DNA from: Anaerolineales bacterium
GTDB lineage: Bacteria; Chloroflexota; Anaerolineae; Anaerolineales; UBA6663
Direction: 5' to 3'
Assembly: GCA_020850595.1 (NCBI GenBank)
Contig: JADZEK010000159.1
Location: 41,960 to 105,959, forward strand
DNA length: 64,000 nucleotides
The notes below the pieces were generated by a model. It had not been told where the DNA came from. It ran no database searches and saw only the letters and a program-made list of their open reading frames with translations. Positions 1-7,556 of the stretch are shown here, piece by piece. Numbering within the stretch: position 1 is the first letter of the stretch; each line of letters begins with the position of its first letter. The position numbers were made by a program, and so were the translations under genes.

Positions 1-318
1 CTGGCGGTCGTGGCGAGCGCCGCCGCCCTGGGTGACGCCGTCGGCCGGTGGATGACTTCAGGTGTGCAAGATGCGGCGGGGGCCGTGGCGCTGTGGCGCG
101 GCCTGGCCGAGATCGTGGTGCAGGCGGTGCTGTTGACGGTGGGAGCGAGCCTGGCGGTCGGATTCGCGAGCGGTGTGTTGGGCGCGCAGTTCAGCCTGCT
201 GGCAGGCCAGCCAGGAACTCTCTCGGCGCTGGCCGCGCGGCTCATGCTGGTCGTGCTCACCGGCATCCTCACGCTGCTGGCCGTTCGGCTGGCGGGTCTG
301 GTGATTGGCCTCGTCTGA
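1..318 (+). CDS. Small two-TM membrane protein, 5' partial (VirB2-like, conjugation block)
   Basis: The frame is open from base 1, so the start is outside the window; 105 residues are visible. Two hydrophobic segments, roughly residues 37-60 and 76-103, are separated by a short loop, the topology of VirB2/TrbC pilin-type proteins. It lies 19 bp before another two-TM protein to which it looks related: both have an AQ..L.G.P...S pattern in the loop. The following genes are clear T4SS components. Function as a pilus or channel subunit is inferred from size, topology and position only. Confidence 0.5.
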   Translation: MAVVASAAALGDAVGRWMTSGVQDAAGAVALWRGLAEIVVQAVLLTVGASLAVGFASGVLGAQFSLLAGQPGTLSALAARLMLVVLTGILTLLAVRLAGLVIGLV

Positions 319-337
319 CTCAAGGAGTGATAGCGCA

Positions 338-763
338 ATGAACAAACGACAGAAGCGGAGAAACGAGTGGAGGCGGCTGGCGATCGTGCTCACGCTCACC
401 CTATTGCTGGTCAGTCCGGTGATACCGGCTCAAGCGAGCAATCCCCATCAAGACGACCCGCCGAGCGGCAGTGCGTCGGTGCAGCCGCTAGTGGAGTTGG
501 TGACCAACGTCGCCCGGCTGTTCATCCAGTTCTTCGTCTTCTCGAGCGTGGCGGTCTTCGCCGTCAGCGTGGCACGCGGCTTCTGGTCGGCCCAGATCGC
601 CAACCTGGTGGGCAGCCCGATGGGGGTCAGCCAGGCCTGGCTCAACATCATCGCCGCGGTCTTCATCTTCATCTTGGCGGTGATGTCAACGACCTTCGTC
701 GGCATCGTGTTCGACGCTGTGCGGGGTTACGTGGACACCTCGATCCCCATCCCGCAGTTCTGA
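338..763 (+). CDS. Secreted/inner-membrane two-TM protein, VirB2/TrbC-like
   Basis: A 141-residue protein with a signal-peptide-like N-terminus (KRQKRR basic head, a leucine-rich core, then PAQAS as a plausible cleavage site) and two further hydrophobic segments at about residues 57-80 and 100-125. The ATG at 338 was chosen over an earlier in-frame ATG at 305 because AAGGAG lies about 10 bases upstream of it and the signal peptide starts there. Family knowledge: VirB2/TrbC pilins are short, with a cleaved leader and two TM helices, and sit near virB6/virB4. The call is by architecture and context; no specific motif proves it. Confidence 0.5.
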   Translation: MNKRQKRRNEWRRLAIVLTLTLLLVSPVIPAQASNPHQDDPPSGSASVQPLVELVTNVARLFIQFFVFSSVAVFAVSVARGFWSAQIANLVGSPMGVSQAWLNIIAAVFIFILAVMSTTFVGIVFDAVRGYVDTSIPIPQF

Positions 764-774
764 GGAGCACTGTG

Positions 775-3039
775 ATGTACTGGCGCGTGGTCTGGTGTGC
801 GGGTGTCCTTCTGATGACTGTGACCGCCGGGGCCGTGTCGGTTGCGCCGGTCACGGCTAATGGGCCCATGCCTGACCCGGCTTGGCAGCCCACGCCCGTG
901 CCGACGCCCCAGTACGTGCCGACCCCACGGCCCACGACGGGTCCTGGACCAACTCCAACTGCGACGGCGACGCCCGATGCGCCGCCGCCCATCATCGAGA
1001 ACATCTTCCACATCATCCGCTTCCCCTTCCAGACCATGATGGACGCCGTAGTGCAGATGAGCAACAAGATCCTGCTGCAGTCGTACCGGGAAGCGGGACA
1101 GCGGTTCACCGGCGCGCTCGATGCCCTGGTGGCCGGACCGTACGGCCTCGCCCCAGACGTGGCCGCCGGTGCGCCGACGCCGCTGTTTCAAAACCTCGTG
1201 CTGCCCCACTGGCGAGTCACGCTGGCCGCCGCGCTGCTGCTCCTGCCGGTGACACTCCTGCTTACGGCGGTCAGCGCATTGCGCTTCGGCGCGACCTCGG
1301 CGCTTGGCCTGGCCGACCTGAAGGAAGCGCTCCTGGGTTGGCTGATCTCGGCTGGGGGGGCGGGCAGCTCGTACTATCTCCTCAGCCTGGCCCATCGCTT
1401 GAGCGTGGCGACGGCCGGCAGCCTCCTCGCCGCCGACTTCGGCACCCGCGTGACCGGGGCGACCCTGGCCGGCGCCTTCTTCAATGTGAACGCGCTGCTG
1501 GCGCTGGCCGGCAACCTGCTGACCTCGCCCATCGTGCTCTACCTGGCGTTCTTCGGCCTGTTCCTGGCGTCGAGCATCATGCTGGGCCTAGGGCTGGCGC
1601 TGGCGGCCTACACGGCGCTGGCCTACCTCCTGACCACGCTGGCGCCCGTGGTGCTCATCCTCGGTAGCCTGCCGCCGATGCGCTGGCTGCAGGCGCTGTG
1701 GCTGAAGGCCGTCGTCGTGACCTTCCTGATCCCGATCATTGATGCCCTGCTGCTCAAGGCGGCCGTCTCGCTCTTCTACAACCTGCTGTCCGCCGAGGGC
1801 AACGGCGACATTGGCACCTTCGTGACCGGCGTGTTTGTCACGGCCGGTGTCGTCAGCGTCCTCATCGCCATCAACTTCAAGGTGGGGGAGGCCGTCTTCG
1901 GCGCGCTGGCCGAGGTTCACCGGCAAGCCCTGGACGCCACCATGGGCGTCGTGAAGCTCGCAGCCGTGGCCGTGGGCTTTGCCGCCGGCGGGTTGGCCGT
2001 CGGCGCCGCGGCCGGCGCCGGGGCGGGGGGAGTTGGCGGGGCTGGCACGGCCGCAGCCGCAGGCGGGGCACCCCTGGCGGGCGCGCCTTCGGGCGGCGCG
2101 GTGGCTGAGCCCGCGGCGGCTTCCTCGGGAACAGGCGTGGGGGGCACGTCAGCGGCGCCCTCCGGGACAGGGGCATCCATTACCAGCTCCAGTCTTCGTT
2201 CAGGCTTGGGTGGTGTTGGCCGGCGAATGCTGCAACTGCTTGGCGGCCAGCCTGGGGGCACGTCCACCCATCAGGCTGATCCCTCTTCGGATCAGGCTGC
2301 TGCGTCGAGTGCTTCTGTCATCGAGGGCGGCGGTCCGTTTCCATCCCACGAACCATCGGCAGCGTCTGAACCTGCCCCTGTGGGCGCGAGCACGAGAGAG
2401 CGGCCGATGTCGCAGCCGCCAAGTGACGGCCAGATTCGGCGAGCGCGCCTGGCCGGCAGCTTTGGGCGGGCATTGGCGCTCGGCACACGCAATCCCGTTC
2501 TCCAGGGGCTGGCCCTTGGGCTGCAGGCCGGCGGCCTGGCCGGCGAACTGAGGGGGGAGCGCGGCCTGTCTGGCGCAAGCGCCGGCGCAGCCTCAGTTGA
2601 AGGCGTGAGCGCCGCATCCCTGTCCGGCGCATTGCGCTGGTCAAACCGCGACCTGAGCCACGTGCCGAACGAGTTGTTCGACCCTGGCCGCGACAACACC
2701 GAACTCATGGCCGGCGGCCTTCACCAGTCCTTTGTTAGTGCCGGTCGCGCTGTGCCGATCGCGCCCCTGATCCGCCTCGCAAATGAGAGCTACGGCGCGT
2801 GGCGCGGGCAGGGCCAGCCCGGCGGCATGGCAGCGCAGCGGGACCTGTTCGAGGCGATGCTGGATCCCAACACCAAGGCTGACCCGCAGACGCTGGTCAG
2901 CCACCTCGAATCCCTGGCCACGCGGCACGGCTTCCGGCTGGCCGGCGAGATTGCCAGCACCGCGCGCGATGCCTTTGCGCGCAGCCAGGACATCGCCGGC
3001 AGCGACGCTACCAGTCCATCCACGACAAGGAGGAGCTAG
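775..3039 (+). CDS. VirB6/TrbL-like polytopic conjugation protein
   Basis: A 754-residue protein. It has an N-terminal signal segment, then a Pro/Thr-rich linker (about residues 25-65) of the kind common in Chloroflexota surface proteins, a helical region, and a polytopic core of at least six hydrophobic segments (about residues 140-400). A Gly/Ala-rich stretch follows (about 400-470), then a long polar C-terminal domain. This is the layout of the VirB6/TrbL inner-membrane channel component of T4SS. The start at ATG 775 has TGAGGAG about 8 bases upstream, overlapping the stop of the previous gene region. It is followed after 3 bases by the PrgI-like gene and then virB4, which supports the call. 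The polar C-terminal domain is not recognised. Confidence 0.7.
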   Translation: MYWRVVWCAGVLLMTVTAGAVSVAPVTANGPMPDPAWQPTPVPTPQYVPTPRPTTGPGPTPTATATPDAPPPIIENIFHIIRFPFQTMMDAVVQMSNKILLQSYREAGQRFTGALDALVAGPYGLAPDVAAGAPTPLFQNLVLPHWRVTLAAALLLLPVTLLLTAVSALRFGATSALGLADLKEALLGWLISAGGAGSSYYLLSLAHRLSVATAGSLLAADFGTRVTGATLAGAFFNVNALLALAGNLLTSPIVLYLAFFGLFLASSIMLGLGLALAAYTALAYLLTTLAPVVLILGSLPPMRWLQALWLKAVVVTFLIPIIDALLLKAAVSLFYNLLSAEGNGDIGTFVTGVFVTAGVVSVLIAINFKVGEAVFGALAEVHRQALDATMGVVKLAAVAVGFAAGGLAVGAAAGAGAGGVGGAGTAAAAGGAPLAGAPSGGAVAEPAAASSGTGVGGTSAAPSGTGASITSSSLRSGLGGVGRRMLQLLGGQPGGTSTHQADPSSDQAAASSASVIEGGGPFPSHEPSAASEPAPVGASTRERPMSQPPSDGQIRRARLAGSFGRALALGTRNPVLQGLALGLQAGGLAGELRGERGLSGASAGAASVEGVSAASLSGALRWSNRDLSHVPNELFDPGRDNTELMAGGLHQSFVSAGRAVPIAPLIRLANESYGAWRGQGQPGGMAAQRDLFEAMLDPNTKADPQTLVSHLESLATRHGFRLAGEIASTARDAFARSQDIAGSDATSPSTTRRS

Positions 3040-3042
3040 ACG

Positions 3043-3537
3043 ATGCGGCCACCCAGTCGGATTGATGTTTCTGAGCGGCGTTTCTTCGGCCTCACATTTC
3101 GCCAGCTTGCCATCCTGGCCTCGGCGGCCGTGCTGGCCCTGGCATGTCTGGTCGGCCTCAAGACGTGGCCCTTCTGGTTGCGAATCGTCCTGGTGCTGGC
3201 ATGGGCCGCGGTGGGCCTGATCTGGGCGTTCTGGCAGAGCCAGGGTCAGACCTTGGAGCAGCGCCTGCTGGATGTGCTGGTGTTCCATCGTCGCACCCGG
3301 TATCTTCTACACCGCGCTGTGCGGGATCAGGGCCAGGCGCGGGCCGCATGGCCGACGGCGGAGGCCAAGCCTGCTACTCAGCCACGCAAGGTACCTCAGA
3401 CGGCCGTGGTGGGTTGGTCACCGGCCCTGCTCTGGATCACGGCCAATGCCATCGGCATATCACTTCTGTTTGGATTGACCTTCTGGCTCTCGCAGGGTGG
3501 GGCGCACCAACTGCGGCTGATCTGGCATGGCCTATAG
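3043..3537 (+). CDS. PrgI-family conjugation protein
   Basis: A 164-residue protein with two close hydrophobic helices near the N-terminus (about residues 23-65, separated by a short KTWPFW loop), a basic middle region, and a third hydrophobic segment near residue 135. PrgI/TcpE-like proteins of Gram-positive conjugative elements have the paired N-terminal helices and are encoded directly before the VirB4 ATPase, as here; they act like VirB3 at the inner-membrane base of the channel. The gene begins 3 bases after the virB6-like stop and touches the start region of virB4, so the three are likely cotranscribed and translationally coupled. Confidence 0.7.
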   Translation: MRPPSRIDVSERRFFGLTFRQLAILASAAVLALACLVGLKTWPFWLRIVLVLAWAAVGLIWAFWQSQGQTLEQRLLDVLVFHRRTRYLLHRAVRDQGQARAAWPTAEAKPATQPRKVPQTAVVGWSPALLWITANAIGISLLFGLTFWLSQGGAHQLRLIWHGL

Positions 3538-3547
3538 GTGCGATGCG

Positions 3548-6454
3548 ATGGGCCTCCGTTCCAGACTCGCCAGCCTGCGCCGGTCCAATGGCCATACGAA
3601 GGAAGCGGCCAAACCAACACCGCCGGCCTTCCCCGGCCCGAGTGAGGTCGGGCCCACGGAGGCCCTGGTCGACCTGATGGCCTTCGTAGATGAGACCGTG
3701 GTGCTGGACAACGGTTCCTTTGTGCGTGGCATCGAAGTCGCGCCGATTGACCTGGAGCGGGGCGATCCGGCCGCTCGCCAGCAGTTCTGGGGCTTGTTCG
3801 CCGCGGCCCTGCGCCGCCTGCGGGCACCGCTGGCCCTCCAGCTCGTGATCGTCACGCAGCCCCAAGGCCTGGCAGGCTACCTGAGTCGGTGGCACGCGGC
3901 CGCCGCCGATTGGCAGCAGCGTGCCGAGACGACGGCGGAAGCTGAGACGAAGGCCCGCCGGCGGCGCATGCAGGCGTGCGCGGAAGAAACGGCCGCCTTT
4001 CTAACCGCGGCCCATGAACATCTCTCGCCTATGCAGCAGCACTACCTGGTCGTCATCGCTCACAACCCGTTCCCGGAGGCCGTATCGGGCAAGCGCCGGG
4101 AGCGGGTGCTCAGCGAGCCAATCGTGAAAGCGGCGCTGGAGCAGCTCGAGGAGTACGTGCAGGTTGTGACGACGACCCTGGCCGAGATCGGCCTGCAATT
4201 ACAGCCCTTGTCTCCAGCTCGCCTTTGCCAGGCGCTTTGGGACCACTACCATCACCCGCCCAGCCTCTTGGGGGCCGCGCGCGGGCCAGCGGCCGGCCTT
4301 TCCAGTAACGGGAAAACGCCGCACTGGCCACCACGGACGCAGGTGGATCAATGCCCTTCAGACCCTGAGTTGCGTCAGGCCGCTCGCGACCCTGCGAAGC
4401 TGGCCGACCTGCTGGCGCCGGCGCTCATCGAGGAGCACGAGCACTACGTGCGCGTGGGCGAGGTCGTAGCGCGGGGTTACCTGCTCTACGACTTCGACCC
4501 GCGCGCACCGGTGGACCTGGCGTCCATCGTGGCGCTGCCCATCGACACGACCCACGCGCTCTATCTCACCGCCGCGGACCCGGTCCAGATACGCCAGCAA
4601 TTCAAGGAGACCGAAACCGAGCTCAAGGCCTCGACGCTCGTGGATGCGCGGCGCGGCGCGATTACGGATTGGGGACGGCAGGCCGCCATTCAATCCGTGG
4701 AGGCCGCTCGTGCGGAGCTCGAGATTGCGCTGCAGGCGCCGTACTTTCTGCACTGGTACGTGCTGGTCTGGGCCAACGACCTGGCGGGCCTGGACCGGCA
4801 GTGCCGGGAGTTCGAGACCGCCTTGAAGGTGAAGGACATCCGCTTCTACCCGGCGACCCGCCGCCACCTGAGCGTGCTCCAGTCCACCCGGCCGCTGGCC
4901 CGCCCGGCCTACAAGCTCAAGCCGCGCAATATGTCCGCCGAGTCGCTGGGCTCGTTCTTCCCCTTTGTCCGCCGCGAATACCTGGACCGTGACGGCTGGC
5001 ATTTCGGCCTGCACCGGGGCAATGGCCTGTTTGTGGCGCTGAACCCGTTTGAGAGTGGCCAGAGCAACGCCTCCGAGCTGGTGATCGGCGCGCCGGGCGG
5101 CGGAAAGTCGGTCTATCTAAAGCAGGCGATCGAAACGGTGCTGGCGCTGGGGCACCGCGTCTTTGTGATTGACCCCGAGCGCGAGTATCTGCGCCTGGCG
5201 ATTGACTTCCACGCGCCGTATGTGGAACTGGGCAAGCACGGTGAGCCAAAACGCCTGGATCTACCTGCCGGGCCGGATGGCTACCGGGACGGGCTTGTGG
5301 CAGTAGGGGAGCTATATGAGGCGCTGAGCGCGGCGCCGCTCGACGAGAGCCAGGTGCAGGCGCTGACCCAGGCCTACCAAGCCGTCTTCGCCGGGGCCGG
5401 TATTCTGCCCGATCAGCCGGCGACCTGGGCGAAGCCGGCGCCCGCCCTGGCCGCGCTGCTGTCTGCGCTCATGGATCTCGGCACCCCGGACGCACACGAG
5501 CTGGCGCGGGTCCTGCGCTATGCCGAGGCCCTCTCCGGCGGCCAGGTGCTCAACATCATGGACCTCAACCTGGCATCGGAGAACCCGTGGAGCAGCGCAG
5601 CGGAGTCGCTGGCGGCCTTCGTGGAGGCCATCCTGGGCGAGCGCCTCGTCGCGCCGGCCTTCAACGCCCTGGTGGAGTGTTACCAGATCACGATGGAGAA
5701 GTGGGGCTTCCGGGCGGATGATCGCGCCAACGGGCACTCGCGCCGTTCCACGCCGACCCTGGCTGCCCTGGTGGACACGCTGACGGCGCACGCCAACCCG
5801 CGCAGCCAGGCGCTGGCGCAGGTGCTGTTGCAGTACGCCTACGGCCTGTACGCCAATCTGTTCAACCAGCCCACGAGCGTGGAGGTGGGGCAGGCGCCGC
5901 TGGTGGTTTTTGGCATGCGGTCGCTGCGCGAGAACGTGGAGCGGACACTGGCGCCGGTCTTCGCCTGGCAGGTGCTGCGGCTCGTCTGGAACGAGGTCGT
6001 GGCCGGCGGCGCGGCGCAGCCGGTCCACCTTTTCATTGATGAAGCCTGGTACCTGCTCGAGCAGCCGGGCGCCGCCCACCGGCTGGAGCGCATGGCGCGC
6101 AGCTTCCGGAAATACAACGCCGCGCTGCACCTGGCCACCCAGGACACCCACCGGCTGGTGAACAGCCCTGAGGCGCGGGTGATCGCCGAGATCGCCCGGA
6201 TCAAGATGCTGTTTGGGCAGGAATCGGACAGCGCCGTGCGCCGGCTGGGCGAGTTGTTTGGGCTTGCAGCGGCGGAGCAGGCGGACCTGCTGCACGTGCG
6301 CAAGGGCGAGGGGTTGCTGCTATTCGGCAACGATGTTCGCCTGCCGCTCTACGTGGCGGTGAACCCGCTTCGGCTGGCGCGCCTGGCCACCAACCGCGAA
6401 CAGCAGCAGGCCGTGGCCATCGCCTCGGGCCGGCGCGCGGAGCCGATCTGGTAG
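3548..6454 (+). CDS. VirB4-family conjugation ATPase
   Basis: A 968-residue T4SS motor ATPase that would energise pilus/channel assembly at the cytoplasmic membrane. The Walker A motif GAPGGGKS is at about residues 514-521, followed by a DPEREYLRLA segment typical of VirB4, and the Walker B region LFIDEAWYLLE is near residue 828. The C-terminal part includes the TQD sensor-like segment after an RKYNAAL region. The start was placed at ATG 3548 rather than 3527: an AGGTG lies just before it and the earlier ATG overlaps the PrgI gene with no ribosome site. The N-terminal half (CagE/TrbE-like) is less conserved. Confidence 0.92.
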   Translation: MGLRSRLASLRRSNGHTKEAAKPTPPAFPGPSEVGPTEALVDLMAFVDETVVLDNGSFVRGIEVAPIDLERGDPAARQQFWGLFAAALRRLRAPLALQLVIVTQPQGLAGYLSRWHAAAADWQQRAETTAEAETKARRRRMQACAEETAAFLTAAHEHLSPMQQHYLVVIAHNPFPEAVSGKRRERVLSEPIVKAALEQLEEYVQVVTTTLAEIGLQLQPLSPARLCQALWDHYHHPPSLLGAARGPAAGLSSNGKTPHWPPRTQVDQCPSDPELRQAARDPAKLADLLAPALIEEHEHYVRVGEVVARGYLLYDFDPRAPVDLASIVALPIDTTHALYLTAADPVQIRQQFKETETELKASTLVDARRGAITDWGRQAAIQSVEAARAELEIALQAPYFLHWYVLVWANDLAGLDRQCREFETALKVKDIRFYPATRRHLSVLQSTRPLARPAYKLKPRNMSAESLGSFFPFVRREYLDRDGWHFGLHRGNGLFVALNPFESGQSNASELVIGAPGGGKSVYLKQAIETVLALGHRVFVIDPEREYLRLAIDFHAPYVELGKHGEPKRLDLPAGPDGYRDGLVAVGELYEALSAAPLDESQVQALTQAYQAVFAGAGILPDQPATWAKPAPALAALLSALMDLGTPDAHELARVLRYAEALSGGQVLNIMDLNLASENPWSSAAESLAAFVEAILGERLVAPAFNALVECYQITMEKWGFRADDRANGHSRRSTPTLAALVDTLTAHANPRSQALAQVLLQYAYGLYANLFNQPTSVEVGQAPLVVFGMRSLRENVERTLAPVFAWQVLRLVWNEVVAGGAAQPVHLFIDEAWYLLEQPGAAHRLERMARSFRKYNAALHLATQDTHRLVNSPEARVIAEIARIKMLFGQESDSAVRRLGELFGLAAAEQADLLHVRKGEGLLLFGNDVRLPLYVAVNPLRLARLATNREQQQAVAIASGRRAEPIW

Positions 6455-6460
6455 GCCCAT

Positions 6461-7159
6461 GTGCGTGCGCTCAAAGCCCTCTTCGCGCTGGGATTGGCGG
6501 GCTGGATGTGCAGCTTCTGCTTCTTCATCGTGATGCCGAACCTGATGGTGGCCAACGCCATTCCGCAGATGCCCTTCGGCGGCGGCCACCTGGCTGAGTG
6601 GCAGCTCGACATCCCGCAGGACTCCGATGGTGCGACGGGCAGCAGCGGGGTCGGGGCGGGGGCCAGCGCGGTCGGGCGCGACGGGTACCGCAGCGCGGAC
6701 GCGCAGGCGCCCTGGGGCGTGCCGCTGCGCGGCCCGATCCAGCATTGGGGCAACACCTACGACCGGCCGCTGCTCGGCTGCGAGTTTCAGGACGCGAATT
6801 ACGCCGATCACGTCGGCGTGGACTTCCCGGTCAACGCCGGAACACCCGTCTACGCCACGATGAGCGGCAAGGTGGTCTGGGCCGGCGACAACGGCGCCTG
6901 GGGCGGCCTGGTCGTGGTCGAGAACGGCGACTACCAGACTTGGTTTGCCCACAACGAGTCAATCTCGGTGCAGGTGGGCGACCTTGTCCAGGCTGGTCAG
7001 GTCATCGCCGCGAGCGGCAACACCGGAAACTCCTCAGGGCCGCACGTGCATTATGGTGTCAAGCACTTTGGCGGAGCCGAAGATGAGGCTGGCACCTGGT
7101 TGAACCCGGAGTTCTATTTCAGTCCGGAAGACGTGATCGAGTGGGGGTGTGGCAGTTAG
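6461..7159 (+). CDS. M23-family peptidoglycan endopeptidase (conjugation hydrolase)
   Basis: A 232-residue protein with an N-terminal membrane anchor or signal (about residues 5-30) and a C-terminal LytM/M23 zinc-peptidase domain. Zinc ligands are visible: H117 and D121 in HVGVDF, and H197 in the HVH motif, with H195 as the partner catalytic histidine. The domain keeps the GTPVYA and GNTGNSSGPHVHY signatures. Start is GTG at 6461, six bases after the virB4 stop. In conjugative elements such enzymes play the VirB1 role, opening peptidoglycan for the channel; position at the end of the T4SS operon fits that. Confidence 0.88.
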   Translation: MRALKALFALGLAGWMCSFCFFIVMPNLMVANAIPQMPFGGGHLAEWQLDIPQDSDGATGSSGVGAGASAVGRDGYRSADAQAPWGVPLRGPIQHWGNTYDRPLLGCEFQDANYADHVGVDFPVNAGTPVYATMSGKVVWAGDNGAWGGLVVVENGDYQTWFAHNESISVQVGDLVQAGQVIAASGNTGNSSGPHVHYGVKHFGGAEDEAGTWLNPEFYFSPEDVIEWGCGS

Positions 7160-7165
7160 TCGATT

Positions 7166-7209
7166 CCGCTGAAGTTGCACCGGCGTACCTACGTGTGCGC
7201 CTTCAGCGG
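7166..7209. repeat. Perfect 9-bp inverted repeat / hairpin after the M23 gene
   Basis: CCGCTGAAG at 7166-7174 pairs perfectly with CTTCAGCGG at 7201-7209. Inside it, GCAC at 7177-7180 can pair with GTGC near 7195, giving a long stem with a small internal loop. It lies between the stop of the M23 gene (7159, plus) and the stop of a small minus-strand gene (7213), so it may end both convergent transcripts. No U-tract follows on either strand, so factor-independent termination is not certain. Confidence 0.5.
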
Positions 7210-7212
7210 CCT

Positions 7213-7470
7213 TCAACCATCTCTGAAGGGAGGGTCTCGGTAGTACCTGACCCACCAACCATTGCTGACAATGAACAATGCAAGAGCTGGCCCACAACAT
7301 AGGCCGAGCAGAATGGGATTGTTCTCGCGGCTCGCCTCACTACTGAATCCGAGCAGCAAACCGCCCAGTAACGCGGTGATGCCTGACACCTTCAACCAGT
7401 GTTTTCTCGGACCGTAAACCGAAACAATGATGGACACAGCCATCAAGGACGCGGAAAACACTGCAAGCAT
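7213..7470 (-). CDS. Small three-TM membrane protein of unknown function
   Basis: An 85-residue ORF encoded against the surrounding operon. It has three hydrophobic stretches (about residues 1-17, 26-38 and 47-64) and ends in a charged tail. AAGGG lies about 10 bases upstream of the chosen ATG. The frame continues further upstream but without a hydrophobic or conserved pattern. Base composition is lower in GC than the neighbours, suggesting separate acquisition. I do not recognise the family. It could be an entry-exclusion or modulator protein of the ICE by position, but that is a guess. Confidence 0.4.
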   Translation of the reverse strand: MLAVFSASLMAVSIIVSVYGPRKHWLKVSGITALLGGLLLGFSSEASRENNPILLGLCCGPALALFIVSNGWWVRYYRDPPFRDG

Positions 7471-7556
7471 AGTTCTATTACCCTTGTTGACATTGTAGTA
7501 CGCCGGGCTGGGTTTTCCAACGTCTCGACAAGGCCAGCAACGCAAGGACGTGACGG

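Noticed and set aside
3527..3547. Earlier ATG for the VirB4 gene overlapping PrgI
   Set aside because: No Shine-Dalgarno sequence before it; ATG 3548 has AGGTG in a suitable place. The alternative cannot be excluded.
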